Position numbers and translations under genes: made by a program. Under the pieces are notes generated by a model that did not search any database, had not been told where the DNA came from, and worked only from the letters and a program-made list of their open reading frames with translations. DNA of 64,000 nucleotides from Actinostola sp. cb2023. Its lineage: Eukaryota > Cnidaria > Anthozoa > Actiniaria > Actinostolidae. The stretch spans positions 205,637 through 269,636 of the forward strand of contig JAUJYZ010000848.1 of NCBI GenBank assembly GCA_033675265.1, in the 5' to 3' direction. Below are positions 35,989 to 45,544 of this stretch, in pieces; position 1 is the stretch's first letter; the number at the start of each line of letters is the position of its first letter.

Positions 35989-37486
35989 AACATGTGTACA
36001 TTTTGTCTGCGCATGCGTTAGAATTCAGATTTGAAAGTGATTTGCCGCCATTTTCTTTGCAAATTGCACTGCGGTGGGAGATTTAGTGAGCGATCTTCGT
36101 CTCTAGAATGATGTTCAAGAAAGTATTTGAAAGGAAATCAATAGTCTGCCTACTTTTGTTTTGCTGTAGATGATTTTTTTTCCGAATAAGGGTCGTAGAT
36201 GATAAAATATCAAGGAACAAAATCCATCGAAACAAGGAATTATCCTAAAACCAGCTACATTGTCCTTTGGGTTTATTCTCATCGAAGATGATTTCAAGAG
36301 ATACCTCACAGTGAAAGTTAGTACTGACACATTGAAGGTCACATTCTGTGAATTTGAGTTCTGTACATTCAGTATTCTCAAAGTATTTTGCTCGGTTCAG
36401 TTGGGTATTTATCATTTTTGCACGTATTTTCCTAACATTCCTACCTAAAGAACAATACTTATTAACTCGCCCCCCAGCCGAAAATAGCACAAATTGACTT
36501 CTTCTAAGCTTATTCTTTGCATTCGAGAACTTATTTTAAGCAGAAAAATTGTCCCTCAAAGTGAGATCGTATTAATTAGGTACTATGGTATCATTCTTAT
36601 AAGGGTAACTTTAGAAATAGAGTTAAGGAGAAAAACTAGTGATATTAAGTTACTACGTTTCGATGACATCTTGTCATCATTACTGATACTATGGTATCAG
36701 TACACTCTATTTGTTATGATTATGACTGATTTTCATCGCTGGTGTATACCATATTACAAACACTCTATGTGTTGAAGTTTATTGTAAAGGATAGCTTAAT
36801 TCTTCATTTTTTTGGACTTCTTAGAATCAGCTGTAAACCGTTTGATATAAGTTTGATTCACATTGAGATTTTATTCAGCATTGTGTTTACGAATCGTTTA
36901 TCTGAATTGGTGACGTGTCAAACTAAATTATAAGAAAACCTTTCTTAGTAGCTCACCCCCCAGCAATTTTCTTCCGTGATTTATTGCTTCACTCATGCTA
37001 GTTTCGTAAGGTCTTGTTTGTTGGAGTTGAAAAATTGTCCCTCTTGCTTTGCGGTGGATTTGAAGTGTCCAAGTATCACTCATTCACCCGACTTCTGCGT
37101 AGGAATGTTGCCGTGTTTTGGCCGATTTTGTTCCTTTATACGGAAAAAATATCCACAGCACCACAAAAGTAGGCGGACTATTGATTTCCTTTCAATGATT
37201 TTCTTAAACTTCATTCTAGAGACGAAGATCGCTCACTAAAGGCGTCCACAGCAGTGCACTTGGCAAAACAATAGCGATACTTCATGTTTACAAACATTAA
37301 CATTGTGATGTAAATGTGCCAACCATTTCCACAAAAGCTTTTCACACGTTTTGTTTCAACAGCCAATCGATCTCTGGTTGGCACATCGTTGGCATACTGA
37401 ATGACAAAAGCTGAAGTATTGATTATGCAAATAGGTACTTTGAAATCTGAATCCTAACGCATGCGCAGACAAAATGTATACATGTT
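35989..37486. mobile_element. MULE-like foldback element, copy 1
   Basis: About 45-bp TIRs: AACATGTGTACATTTTGTCT and GACAAAATGTATACATGTT at the ends, both running through GCATGCG. More distant inner inverted segments follow (GTGAGCGATCTTCGTCTC / GAGACGAAGATCGCTCAC). CCGTGAAGT is duplicated on the flanks (35980-35988 and 37487-37495), a 9-bp TSD typical of Mutator-like elements. The internal frames (60-93 codons) have no transposase motif. Confidence 0.83.
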
Positions 37487-38215
37487 CCGTGAAGTGATAT
37501 ACAGCTATTTATAAATATACATGGTACCATTGTTCATGGGTACTCAACAGAAAGAACCATGAAGTGATATACAGCTATTTATAAATATACATGGTACCAT
37601 TGTTCATGGGTATACAGCTATTTATAAATATACATGGTACCATTGTTCATGGGTGCTCAACAGAAAGAACCGTGAAGTGATATACAGCTATTTATAAATA
37701 TACATGGTACCATTGTTCATGGGTACTCAACAGAAAGAACCGTGAAGTGATATACAGCTATTTATAAATATACATGGTACCATTGTTCATGGGTACTCAA
37801 CAGAAAGAACCATGAAGTGATATACAGCTATTTATAAATATACATGGTACCATTGTTCATGGGTACTCAACAGAAAGAACCATGAACTGATATACAGCTA
37901 TTTATAAATATACATGGTACCATTGTTCATGGGTACTCAACAGAAAGAACCATGAAGTGATATACAGCTATTTATAAATATACATGGTACCATTGTTCAT
38001 GGGTACTCAACAGAAAGAACCATGAACTGATATACAGCTATTTATAAATATACATGGTACCATTGTTCATGGGTATACAGCTATTTATAAATATACGTGG
38101 TACCATTGTTCATGGGTACTCAACAGAAAGAACCATGAAGTGATATACAGCTATTTATTTATAAATATACATGGTACCATTGTTCATGGGTACTCAACAG
38201 AAAGAACCGTGAAGT
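37487..38215 (+). repeat. 70-bp satellite, block 2
   Basis: About ten units between the two MULE-like copies, including two shortened units (near 37610 and 38070). Confidence 0.97.
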
Positions 38216-39714
38216 AACATGTGTACATTTTGTCTGCGCATGCGTTAGAATTCAGATTTGAAAGTGATTTGCCGCCATTTTCTTTGCAAATTGCACTGCG
38301 GTGGGAGATTTAGTGAGCGATCTTCGTCTCTAGAATGATGTTCAAGAAAGTATTTGAAAGGAAATCAATAGTCTGCCTACTTTTGTTTTGCTGTAGATGA
38401 TTTTTTTTCCGAATAAGGGTCGTAGATGATAAAATATCAAGGAACAAAATCCATCGAAACAAGGAATTATCCTAAAACCAGCTACATTGTCCTTTGGGTT
38501 TATTCTCATCGAAGATGATTTCAAGAGATACCTCACAGTGAAAGTTAGTACTGACACATTGAAGGTCACATTCTGTGAATTTGAGTTCTGTACATTCAGT
38601 ATTCTCAAAGTATTTTGCTCGGTTCAGTTGGGTATTTATCATTTTTGCACGTATTTTCCTAACATTCCTACCTAAAGAACAATACTTATTAACTCGCCCC
38701 CCAGCCGAAAATAGCACAAATTGACTTCTTCTAAGCTTATTCTTTGCATTCGAGAACTTATTTTAAGCAGAAAAATTGTCCCTCAAAGTGAGATCGTATT
38801 AATTAGGTACTATGGTATCATTCTTATAAGGGTAACTTTAGAAATAGAGTTAAGGAGAAAAACTAGTGATATTAAGTTACTACGTTTCGATGACATCTTG
38901 TCATCATTACTGATACTATGGTATCAGTACACTCTATTTGTTATGATTATGACTGATTTTCATCGCTGGTGTATACCATATTACAAACACTCTATGTGTT
39001 GAAGTTTATTGTAAAGGATAGCTTAATTCTTCATTTTTTTGGACTTCTTAGAATCAGCTGTAAACCGTTTGATATAAGTTTGATTCACATTGAGATTTTA
39101 TTCAGCATTGTGTTTACGAATCGTTTATCTGAATTGGTGACGTGTCAAACTAAATTATAAGAAAACCTTTCTTAGTAGCTCACCCCCCAGCAATTTTCTT
39201 CCGTGATTTATTGCTTCACTCATGCTAGTTTCGTAAGGTCTTGTTTGTTGGAGTTGAAAAATTGTCCCTCTTGCTTTGCGGTGGATTTGAAGTGTCCAAG
39301 TATCACTCATTCACCCGACTTCTGCGTAGGAATGTTGCCGTGTTTTGGCCGATTTTGTTCCTTTATACGGAAAAAATATCCACAGCACCACAAAAGTAGG
39401 CGGACTATTGATTTCCTTTCAATGATTTTCTTAAACTTTCATTCTAGAGACGAAGATCGCTCACTAAAGGCGTCCACAGCAGTGCACTTGGCAAAACAAT
39501 AGCGATACTTCATGTTTACAAACATTAACATTGTGATGTAAATGTGCCAACCATTTCCACAAAAGCTTTTCACACGTTTTGTTTCAACAGCCAATCGATC
39601 TCTGGTTGGCACATCGTTGGCATACTGAATGACAAAAGCTGAAGTATTGATTATGCAAATAGGTACTTTGAAATCTGAATCCTAACGCATGCGCAGACAA
39701 AATGTATACATGTT
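38216..39714. mobile_element. MULE-like foldback element, copy 2
   Basis: Same sequence as 35989-37486, offset by 2227 bp. By eye the only difference is one extra T near 39438 (AAACTTTC against AAACTTC). The left flank is the same satellite phase, CCGTGAAGT. The right flank reads CCGTGTGAAGT. Most simply copied with its surrounding satellite. Confidence 0.83.
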
Positions 39715-40638
39715 CCGTGTGAAGTGATATACAGCTATTTATAAATATACATGGTACCATTGTTCATGGGTACTCAACAGAAAGAACCATGAAGTGATAT
39801 ACAGCTATTTATAAATATACATGGTACCATTGTTCATGGGTATACAGCTATTTATAAATATACATGGTACCATTGTTCATGGGTACTCAACAGAAAGAAC
39901 CATGAAGTGATATACAGCTATTTATAAATATACATGGTACCATTGTTCATGGGTACTCAACAGAAAGAACCTCACTGAATGAAGTGATATACAGCTATTT
40001 ATAAATATACATGGTACCATTGTTCATGGGTACTCAACAGAAAGAACCGTGAAGTGATATACAGCTATTTATAAATATACATGGTACCATTGTTCATGGG
40101 TACTCAACAGAAAGAACCATGAAGTGATATACAGCTATTTATAAATATACATGGTACCATTGTTCATGGGTACTCAACAGAAAGAACCATGAAGTGATAT
40201 ACAGCTATTTATAAATATACATGGTACCCCGATTGTTCATGGGTACTCAACAGAAAGAACCATGAAGTGATATACAGCTATTTATAAATATACATGGTAC
40301 CATTGTTCATGGGTATACAGCTATTTATAAATATACATGGTACCCGATTGTTCATGGGTACTCAACAGAAAGAACCATGAAGTGATATACAGCTATTTAT
40401 AAATATACATGGTACCATTGTTCATGGGTATACAGCTATTTATAAATATACATGGTACCATTGTTCATGGGTACTCAACAGAAAGAACCATGAAGTGATA
40501 TACAGCTATTTATAAATATACATGGTACCATTGTTCATGGGTATACAGCTATTTATAAATATACATGGTACCATTGTTCATGGGTACTCAACAGAAAGAA
40601 CCATGAAGTGATATACAGCTATTTATAAATATACATGG
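39715..40638 (+). repeat. 70-bp satellite, block 3
   Basis: About thirteen units, with several short (about 44-bp) units and small insertions such as TACCCCGATTG for TACCATTG. Interrupted at 40638 by the Gypsy element. The array resumes at 58833. Confidence 0.97.
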
Positions 40639-40763
40639 TGTAAGCTTCAGCTAAGATGTGAAGTACTTTATTGACAAACTTTAATACCAGAACCCTTGTA
40701 CATTCGTTAAGTACCCTAATGCCATATATGGCAATACCATATTAGGTAATATGAATCATGACA
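40639..40763 (-). repeat. Gypsy 3' LTR
   Basis: 125 bp, on the minus strand starting TGTCATGATTCATATTACC and ending GCTGAAGCTTACA. It contains AATAAA-like AATAAAGTACTTC. One visible difference from the 5' LTR (g against a at about 40699). Confidence 0.95.
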
Positions 40764-40776
40764 TCTTTCCCCTTGA
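40764..40776 (-). other. Gypsy polypurine tract
   Basis: On the minus strand CAAGGGGAAAGA directly precedes the 3' LTR, the expected primer site for plus-strand synthesis. Confidence 0.75.
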
Positions 40777-41313
40777 GTCTAAAATACTCAGTATCAATGT
40801 AGTCCAGTCATTCTACGGTTTAGGTTGGAACAAATTGCAACAGAAAGTTTCTCATCGCTATTCAACCAAGATGGGTTACCTAAACAACATACTAAAAGTC
40901 CTCCAAAATCCCTTCGGTGGAACATGCCGAAAATTAGGATTAAAGATTTCGTGGTTTCACCACAGGGATCCCGTGTCGAGCGAAATAAATTATATTAAAA
41001 AAATACATGTATCCGACTTTTTTCTTTGCTTTTTAATTTCTAAGATCTTCAATATTATTCCTGTTGTGGTTGAAGTTACTTTATTAACACAAAAGTACTT
41101 GAAATGCAGGGGAAATGTCCCTAGGCCATGACTCTTACCACAGGGATCCCAATATGTAGAAAATAGAATTTTCAATCAAAAAATCGATTTCCTGCTTTAT
41201 GTTTGATTGTTTCTTGGTTATTCGTTGCGTTGTATAGCCAAATTAGTCTATTCTAAGACTGTTTAACACTAATGACTAATATTAATCAACTATTGAAATA
41301 CAATAATCATAAT

Positions 41314-41484
41314 AGAGTCGTTTTCGTATGAGTGGGAAACCTACGGTACGGAGTTACGCTCACGGTACAGAATCGAACACATTAGAATCGAACACATTGT
41401 ATTCAACCAATCACACTGCACGTTGATGGCACGATACTGTCACTGCACGGCACGAACCGTACCGTAACTACTTCCCACGACTCT
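41314..41484. mobile_element. MITE with AGAGTCGTTTTCGTATG ends
   Basis: 171 bp. The left end AGAGTCGTTTTCGTATGAG pairs loosely with CTTCCCACGACTCT on the right; ACGGTACG / CGTACCGT lie inside. AAT is duplicated at the flanks. Absent from the corresponding place in the right arm, so inserted after the inverted duplication or into one arm only. Confidence 0.75.
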
Positions 41485-41599
41485 AATTGGTTGCATAACT
41501 GAAGTAATAATAAAGTCACGTAATAATTATGATAATGACCATAAGATAAAATATTATACCAAGCAGAATTAAGATTTAAAGCTTAATACAACTAAAACA

Positions 41600-42167
41600 T
41601 ATTGTTAGTCAGACTCATCCAAACCAAGCTAGGTCTGGCGTGCTGGAGTTAGAATAACTTTGGCCTTTGCATGTACCACATGCAGCCGAGCAATCCAGGG
41701 CGTACTTTTTGCACGTACACCTGCGCAAGTGCTACCTGATCTGACTTGCAGCCATCTGATCATCTCAATTAGTATAGTGCGCTATGGGCTTGTGGTAATT
41801 CAGTTAGGATAGGAAGTGGCTTCCCATCCGCTAAGTGTCATCCCCAGTCAAAAGGCTGTAGCTGTTCGCAACCTCTTTCCATTCCTGGATCTGGTAGTAC
41901 ACACGTAGGATATGGTATGTAGCAGTAGCTGATGTGGGTGGAAGGCTTTCAGGTTGAACAAATTACGATCACTTGGCTACCTTTTGGCAAAAACGGGTGT
42001 ATCGTGAGAGAGTCTGCAATTAGCCTCTCCTCTGATATATATCCATCACTGTACAAAGAGAGAAATGCTTTCTCTCCTGCCACAAAGATGTATTCCTTTC
42101 TAGTTATACCCGCTGGTCGATCAAAGATTTCTGCTTTTTGAAGGAATCTGCATGGAATCTGTTTCAT
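41600..42167 (-). pseudogene. FEN-like / CXC family gene fragment (left arm)
   Basis: Reading leftward, broken frames give LKQIPCRFLQKAEIFDRPAG, then VAGEKAFLSLYSDG, then LRVYYQIQEWKE, then a cysteine cluster CTCKKYALDCSAACGTCKG near 41660-41720. Frames are interrupted by stops and shifts. It is the same family as 42755-43400. From memory such proteins occur in many copies in cnidarian genomes. Confidence 0.6.
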
Positions 42168-42210
42168 TCATTATTAAAGCTGATGCAAAGCATAAAGTGT
42201 GTGCAAAAAC

Positions 42211-42538
42211 AGGTGCGGTAATACGAGCAACAAAACGGTATGCAACTTGTCGCGCAACATTGTTCAGATTGTTGCGTTGCAAGTTGCAGAACAATGTTTC
42301 TCGTATTACCATCGTTCGCGCAACTCGTCGCGCAACACATTAAATTTTCTGAGTTGCAAGTTGCAAAACTTTGTTGCATGAAGTAGAAAGAGCTTCTACT
42401 TTGCGCAACAAAATTTTGCAACCTACAACACGAAGTGTGTTGCGCGACAAGTTGCACGAACGATGGTAATACGAGAAACTTTGCTCTGCAACTTGCAACC
42501 GCAACAATGTTGTGCCACAAGTTGCACGATTTTGTTGA
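42211..42538. mobile_element. Foldback MITE, copy 2 (right end missing)
   Basis: Begins AGGTGCGGTAATACGAGC and follows copy 1 (5908-6251) through both arms, but stops at CACGATTTTGTTG without the terminal CGTATTACTGCACC. It is then fused to the inner edge of the inverted duplication. Confidence 0.8.
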
Positions 42539-42567
42539 GAACAGGCCGTGCGAATCCACTTCAACAT

Positions 42568-42804
42568 AATAAATGAATAAATAAATAAACTTTATTTATA
42601 TAGCGCAAAATATGTAATATTCTAAAGCGCTTAACAATAAAAACAAAAAATATAAAAAACGATATTTTTAATAATAATAAATCACATTAAGATCAGTGAA
42701 CTCATAAAAATTATATCAGAAATCGGAAAAATGTCAGGATGAAAACTAAAGCTAGTGTACTAGTTGGAGACGATACCGACCTGTTAGTCAGTTACTGTGT
42801 TATC
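42568..42804. other. Spacer of the inverted duplication
   Basis: Contains AATAAATAAATAAACTTTAT, TATATAGCGC and TCTAAAGCGCTTAACAA, the short dispersed repeat also seen near 9335-9390. Then comes GGAGACGATACCGACCTG, the start of the FEN-like fragment. Confidence 0.5.
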
Positions 42805-43400
42805 ATGTTGAAGTGGATTCGCACGGCCTGTTCTTTTAGCCAGAGCCCAAGCTAAGGCCAAAGAACAGGAGAGTATGGAACATAAAGAGGACAAAGTCTG
42901 CCCTAGGTGCCAATGTGTGCAAAAACCTATTGTTTCTGCATGCAATTCCAGGGTGCGACACAACATCACGGCTCCATGGGATTGGCAAAGCATTAGCTTT
43001 AAACATATTGAAACAGATTCCATGCAGATTCCTTCAAAAAGCAGAAATCTTTGATCGACCAGCGGGTACTGTAACTACAAAGGAAGATATCATTGTGGCA
43101 GGAGAGAAAGCACTTCTCTCTTTGTACAGTGATGGTTCATAGGAGAGGCTAATTGTAGACTCTCTACGATACACCCGTCTTTGCCAATAGGTAGCCACTG
43201 GATCGTAATTTGTTCAACCTGAAAGCCTTCCACCCACTCTCAGCTGTTGATGCAATCTGACCACAGTCTACGTGTGTACTACTATACTAATTGAGATGAT
43301 CAGATGGCTGCAAGTCAGATCAGGTAGTACTTGCACTTGTACGTTCTTGTACGTGCAAAAAGTACGACATGGATTGCTCGGCTGCATGTGGTATGTTTAG
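42755..43400 (+). pseudogene. FEN-like / CXC family gene fragment (right arm)
   Basis: Across shifted frames the segment encodes GDDTDLLV, CYHVEVDSHGLFF, VWNIKRTKSALGANVCKN, LLFLHAIPGCDTTSRLHGIG, AEIFDRPAG, VAGEKALLSLYSDG, and near 43370 CTCKKYDMDCSAACG. DDTDLLV followed by GCD...GIGK resembles the acidic motif and the GCDY...GIG helix-hairpin of FEN1/XPG PIN nucleases. The Cys cluster resembles a CXC domain. Stops after LFF and after YSDGS and frame changes show that it is dead. The FEN relationship is inference from motif order. Confidence 0.6.
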
Positions 43401-44028
43401 TTGTATTAAGCTTATCTTAATTCTGATTAGTATAATATTTTATCTTATGGTCATTATATCTTAATTATTATCATTATTGTATTTCAATAGTTGATTATTA
43501 TTAATCATTAGTGTTAAACAGTCTTAGAATAGACTAATTTGGCTATACAACGCAACGAATAACCAAGAAACAATCAAACATAAAGCAGGAAAACGATTTT
43601 TTGATTGGAAATTCTATTTTCTACATATTGGGATCCCTGTGGTAAGGGTCATGGCCTAGGGACATTTCCCCTGCATTTCAAGTACTTTTGTGTTAATAAA
43701 GTAACTTCAACCACAACAGGAATAATATTGAAGATCTTAGAAATTAAAAATCAAAAAAAAAAGTCGGATAAATGTATATTTTTTAATGTAATTTTGCTCG
43801 ACGCGGGATCCCTGTGGTGAAACCACGAAATCTTTAATCCTAATTTTCGGCATGTTCCACCAAAGGGATTTTGGAGGACTTTTAGTATGTTGTTTAGGTA
43901 ACCCATCTTGGTTGAATAGCAATGAGAAACTTTCTGTTGCAATTTGTTCCAACTTGACCCCCAAAATTTCATAGGATGACTGGACTAATGTAAACAAACT
44001 GTTCAATGTCTGTGACAAATTGTCTTAA

Positions 44029-44856
44029 AGTGCCTATGAAACGAAAAATCCGACCCCGTTTTTATTTGCTACTACGAAAGTTTACTTTTGCTTGTTTACA
44101 TGGCGTTAATAAAAAGTGAATTGAGCTTCAGGAACATTTTCTATTTCGCGCACGAAGTTGGGCATTTTGGGTTTCAAAGTCCGACAATTCCCGCTCGGTC
44201 AAACTATAGAAATGTGATGTCATAGACCCTATGCAATACTCGATTTCTGTACTTTGCATAAATTTGCAAAAACTGAAAGAATAACGAGTTAAGTAGAGGT
44301 AAATTAATAGATTGAAAGACCATCGACAGTTTAGTATTTACCCCCAAAAGTGCATTAATAAAAATGAAACCATCATCAAGTAATAAGCGTTTGAAAGGTG
44401 CAAAATACATGGAAACGAGGCATCTAGGGCCAAAGTCCGGTTTCTGGTACAAATCTATGTAATTTCAAATCACTATAACTTTTCAAGATTGCATAGTACA
44501 GCCCTAAAATTTGGTGTGTTCATTATTGAAAACCCTCTCTTCAAAGAGATGGTCAGATATTGCTGTAATATCTTCCCAATAACAAAGGAAATCAGATTTT
44601 ACGATTCTACCAGTATTGCATAGGGTCTATAAGTTGTGCAAACAAAGGCATACACAACTTATGACGTCACCGAACCATTGTCAAGGGCCCAGTCTCTTGT
44701 CGCACATTTTGGTTGAAAATGATAATTTTCGAACCGCAAAAAGAAAATGTTCGCACGCTCAAAGTCGATGTTTAAATACAGCAAATGTTCAGAGAAAGAC
44801 CAAACAACAATAATGTACAATAAAACAAGGATCGACATTTTCGTTTCATAGGCACT
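44029..44856. mobile_element. piggyBac-like non-autonomous element
   Basis: Exact ends AGTGCCTATGAAACGAAAA and TTTTCGTTTCATAGGCACT, flanked on both sides by TTAA (44025-44028 and 44857-44860), the piggyBac target duplication. 828 bp without transposase. Lies between the inverted duplication and the BEL/Pao element. Confidence 0.88.
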
Positions 44857-44987
44857 TTAAACAAAAATGACTTATAAGGATATACTTATCTAACAGTTCA
44901 CAACTAATGTTTATAAATCAAGCCTTTGTGGTCTTTTGACAATACGGCCTGATCTGGTTGCATAGTTCTGGTCTTCACAATGCTCTG

Positions 44988-45310
44988 TGTAATCACGCCG
45001 TTTCAGTTTTTAAATTGACCTTTATTGGTGCCTTAACTTGACCAATCTCGCCATTCACTATTTAGAAATAAAGTAGATACACTAATGTACAAGTTGAAAT
45101 CTACAGAACTGAACTCAAACGAAATATACTTAAACGAAAATACTTACAAGAACTGTTGCGTCCTCCGCGATTACATATGAGTGACAAACTAAAGATAGTT
45201 ACATTCCGACTTATATAAACAGGACAAAAGAACGAAACAAAGGCAGCGAAACAATAGACAAAAATAACAAATTAATACTGAAATAATCTGGCAAGGAATT
45301 CGTGGCTACA
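44988..45310 (-). repeat. BEL/Pao 3' LTR
   Basis: On the minus strand it runs from TGTAGCCACGAATTCC to GGCGTGATTACA (TG...CA). The upstream purine tract TTGGGGGGAATG (45311-45322) is the polypurine tract. TATATAAG lies in the LTR near 45210. Confidence 0.95.
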
Positions 45311-45544
45311 CATTCCCCCCAATGAACTGACTAGCTTAAGTTCATTTTGACTAAATATACACGAATACTAGAATGGCTTAAATTGAGTTGAATTGTTATT
45401 TTCAGTTAAATTAATATAGCTTCATGCCGGTGCATGGCACAGTTCTTTATCTTGACAATCTTCATGTCAGTAAGATACAGTTTTTTATCCCGATAAGCTT
45501 CATGCCGTTGCATGGCACAGTTCTTACTCCTTATACCACTTTAA

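Larger units (their letters stand above)
40795..43995. repeat. Large imperfect inverted duplication in the Gypsy 3' region
   Basis: The left arm, about 40795-42567, pairs with the right arm, 42805 to about 43995. Examples: CAACAGAAAGTTTCTCATCG at 40848 against its complement near 43930; GATTCCTTCAAAAAGCAG in the right arm against its complement near 42130. Innermost is a 29-bp perfect match (42539-42567 with 42805-42833) around a 237-bp spacer. The left arm is longer because MITEs (41314-41484 and 42211-42538) inserted there. Both arms encode pieces of one protein family, reading away from the centre. Confidence 0.85.

Noticed and set aside
36115..37239. Five frames of 62-93 codons repeated at 38342-39502
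   Set aside because: They lie inside the two MULE-like copies and carry no transposase motifs; the last one is altered by a one-base indel between copies.
35048..40638. Regular repeats that might be taken for a CRISPR array
   Set aside because: Units abut without unique spacers and the genome is eukaryotic; this is a satellite.
41932..42559. Several 60-131 codon frames in the MITE and inverted duplication
   Set aside because: Those in the MITE are translations of its palindrome; the rest are parts of the broken FEN-like/CXC fragment and are reported as pseudogene pieces.
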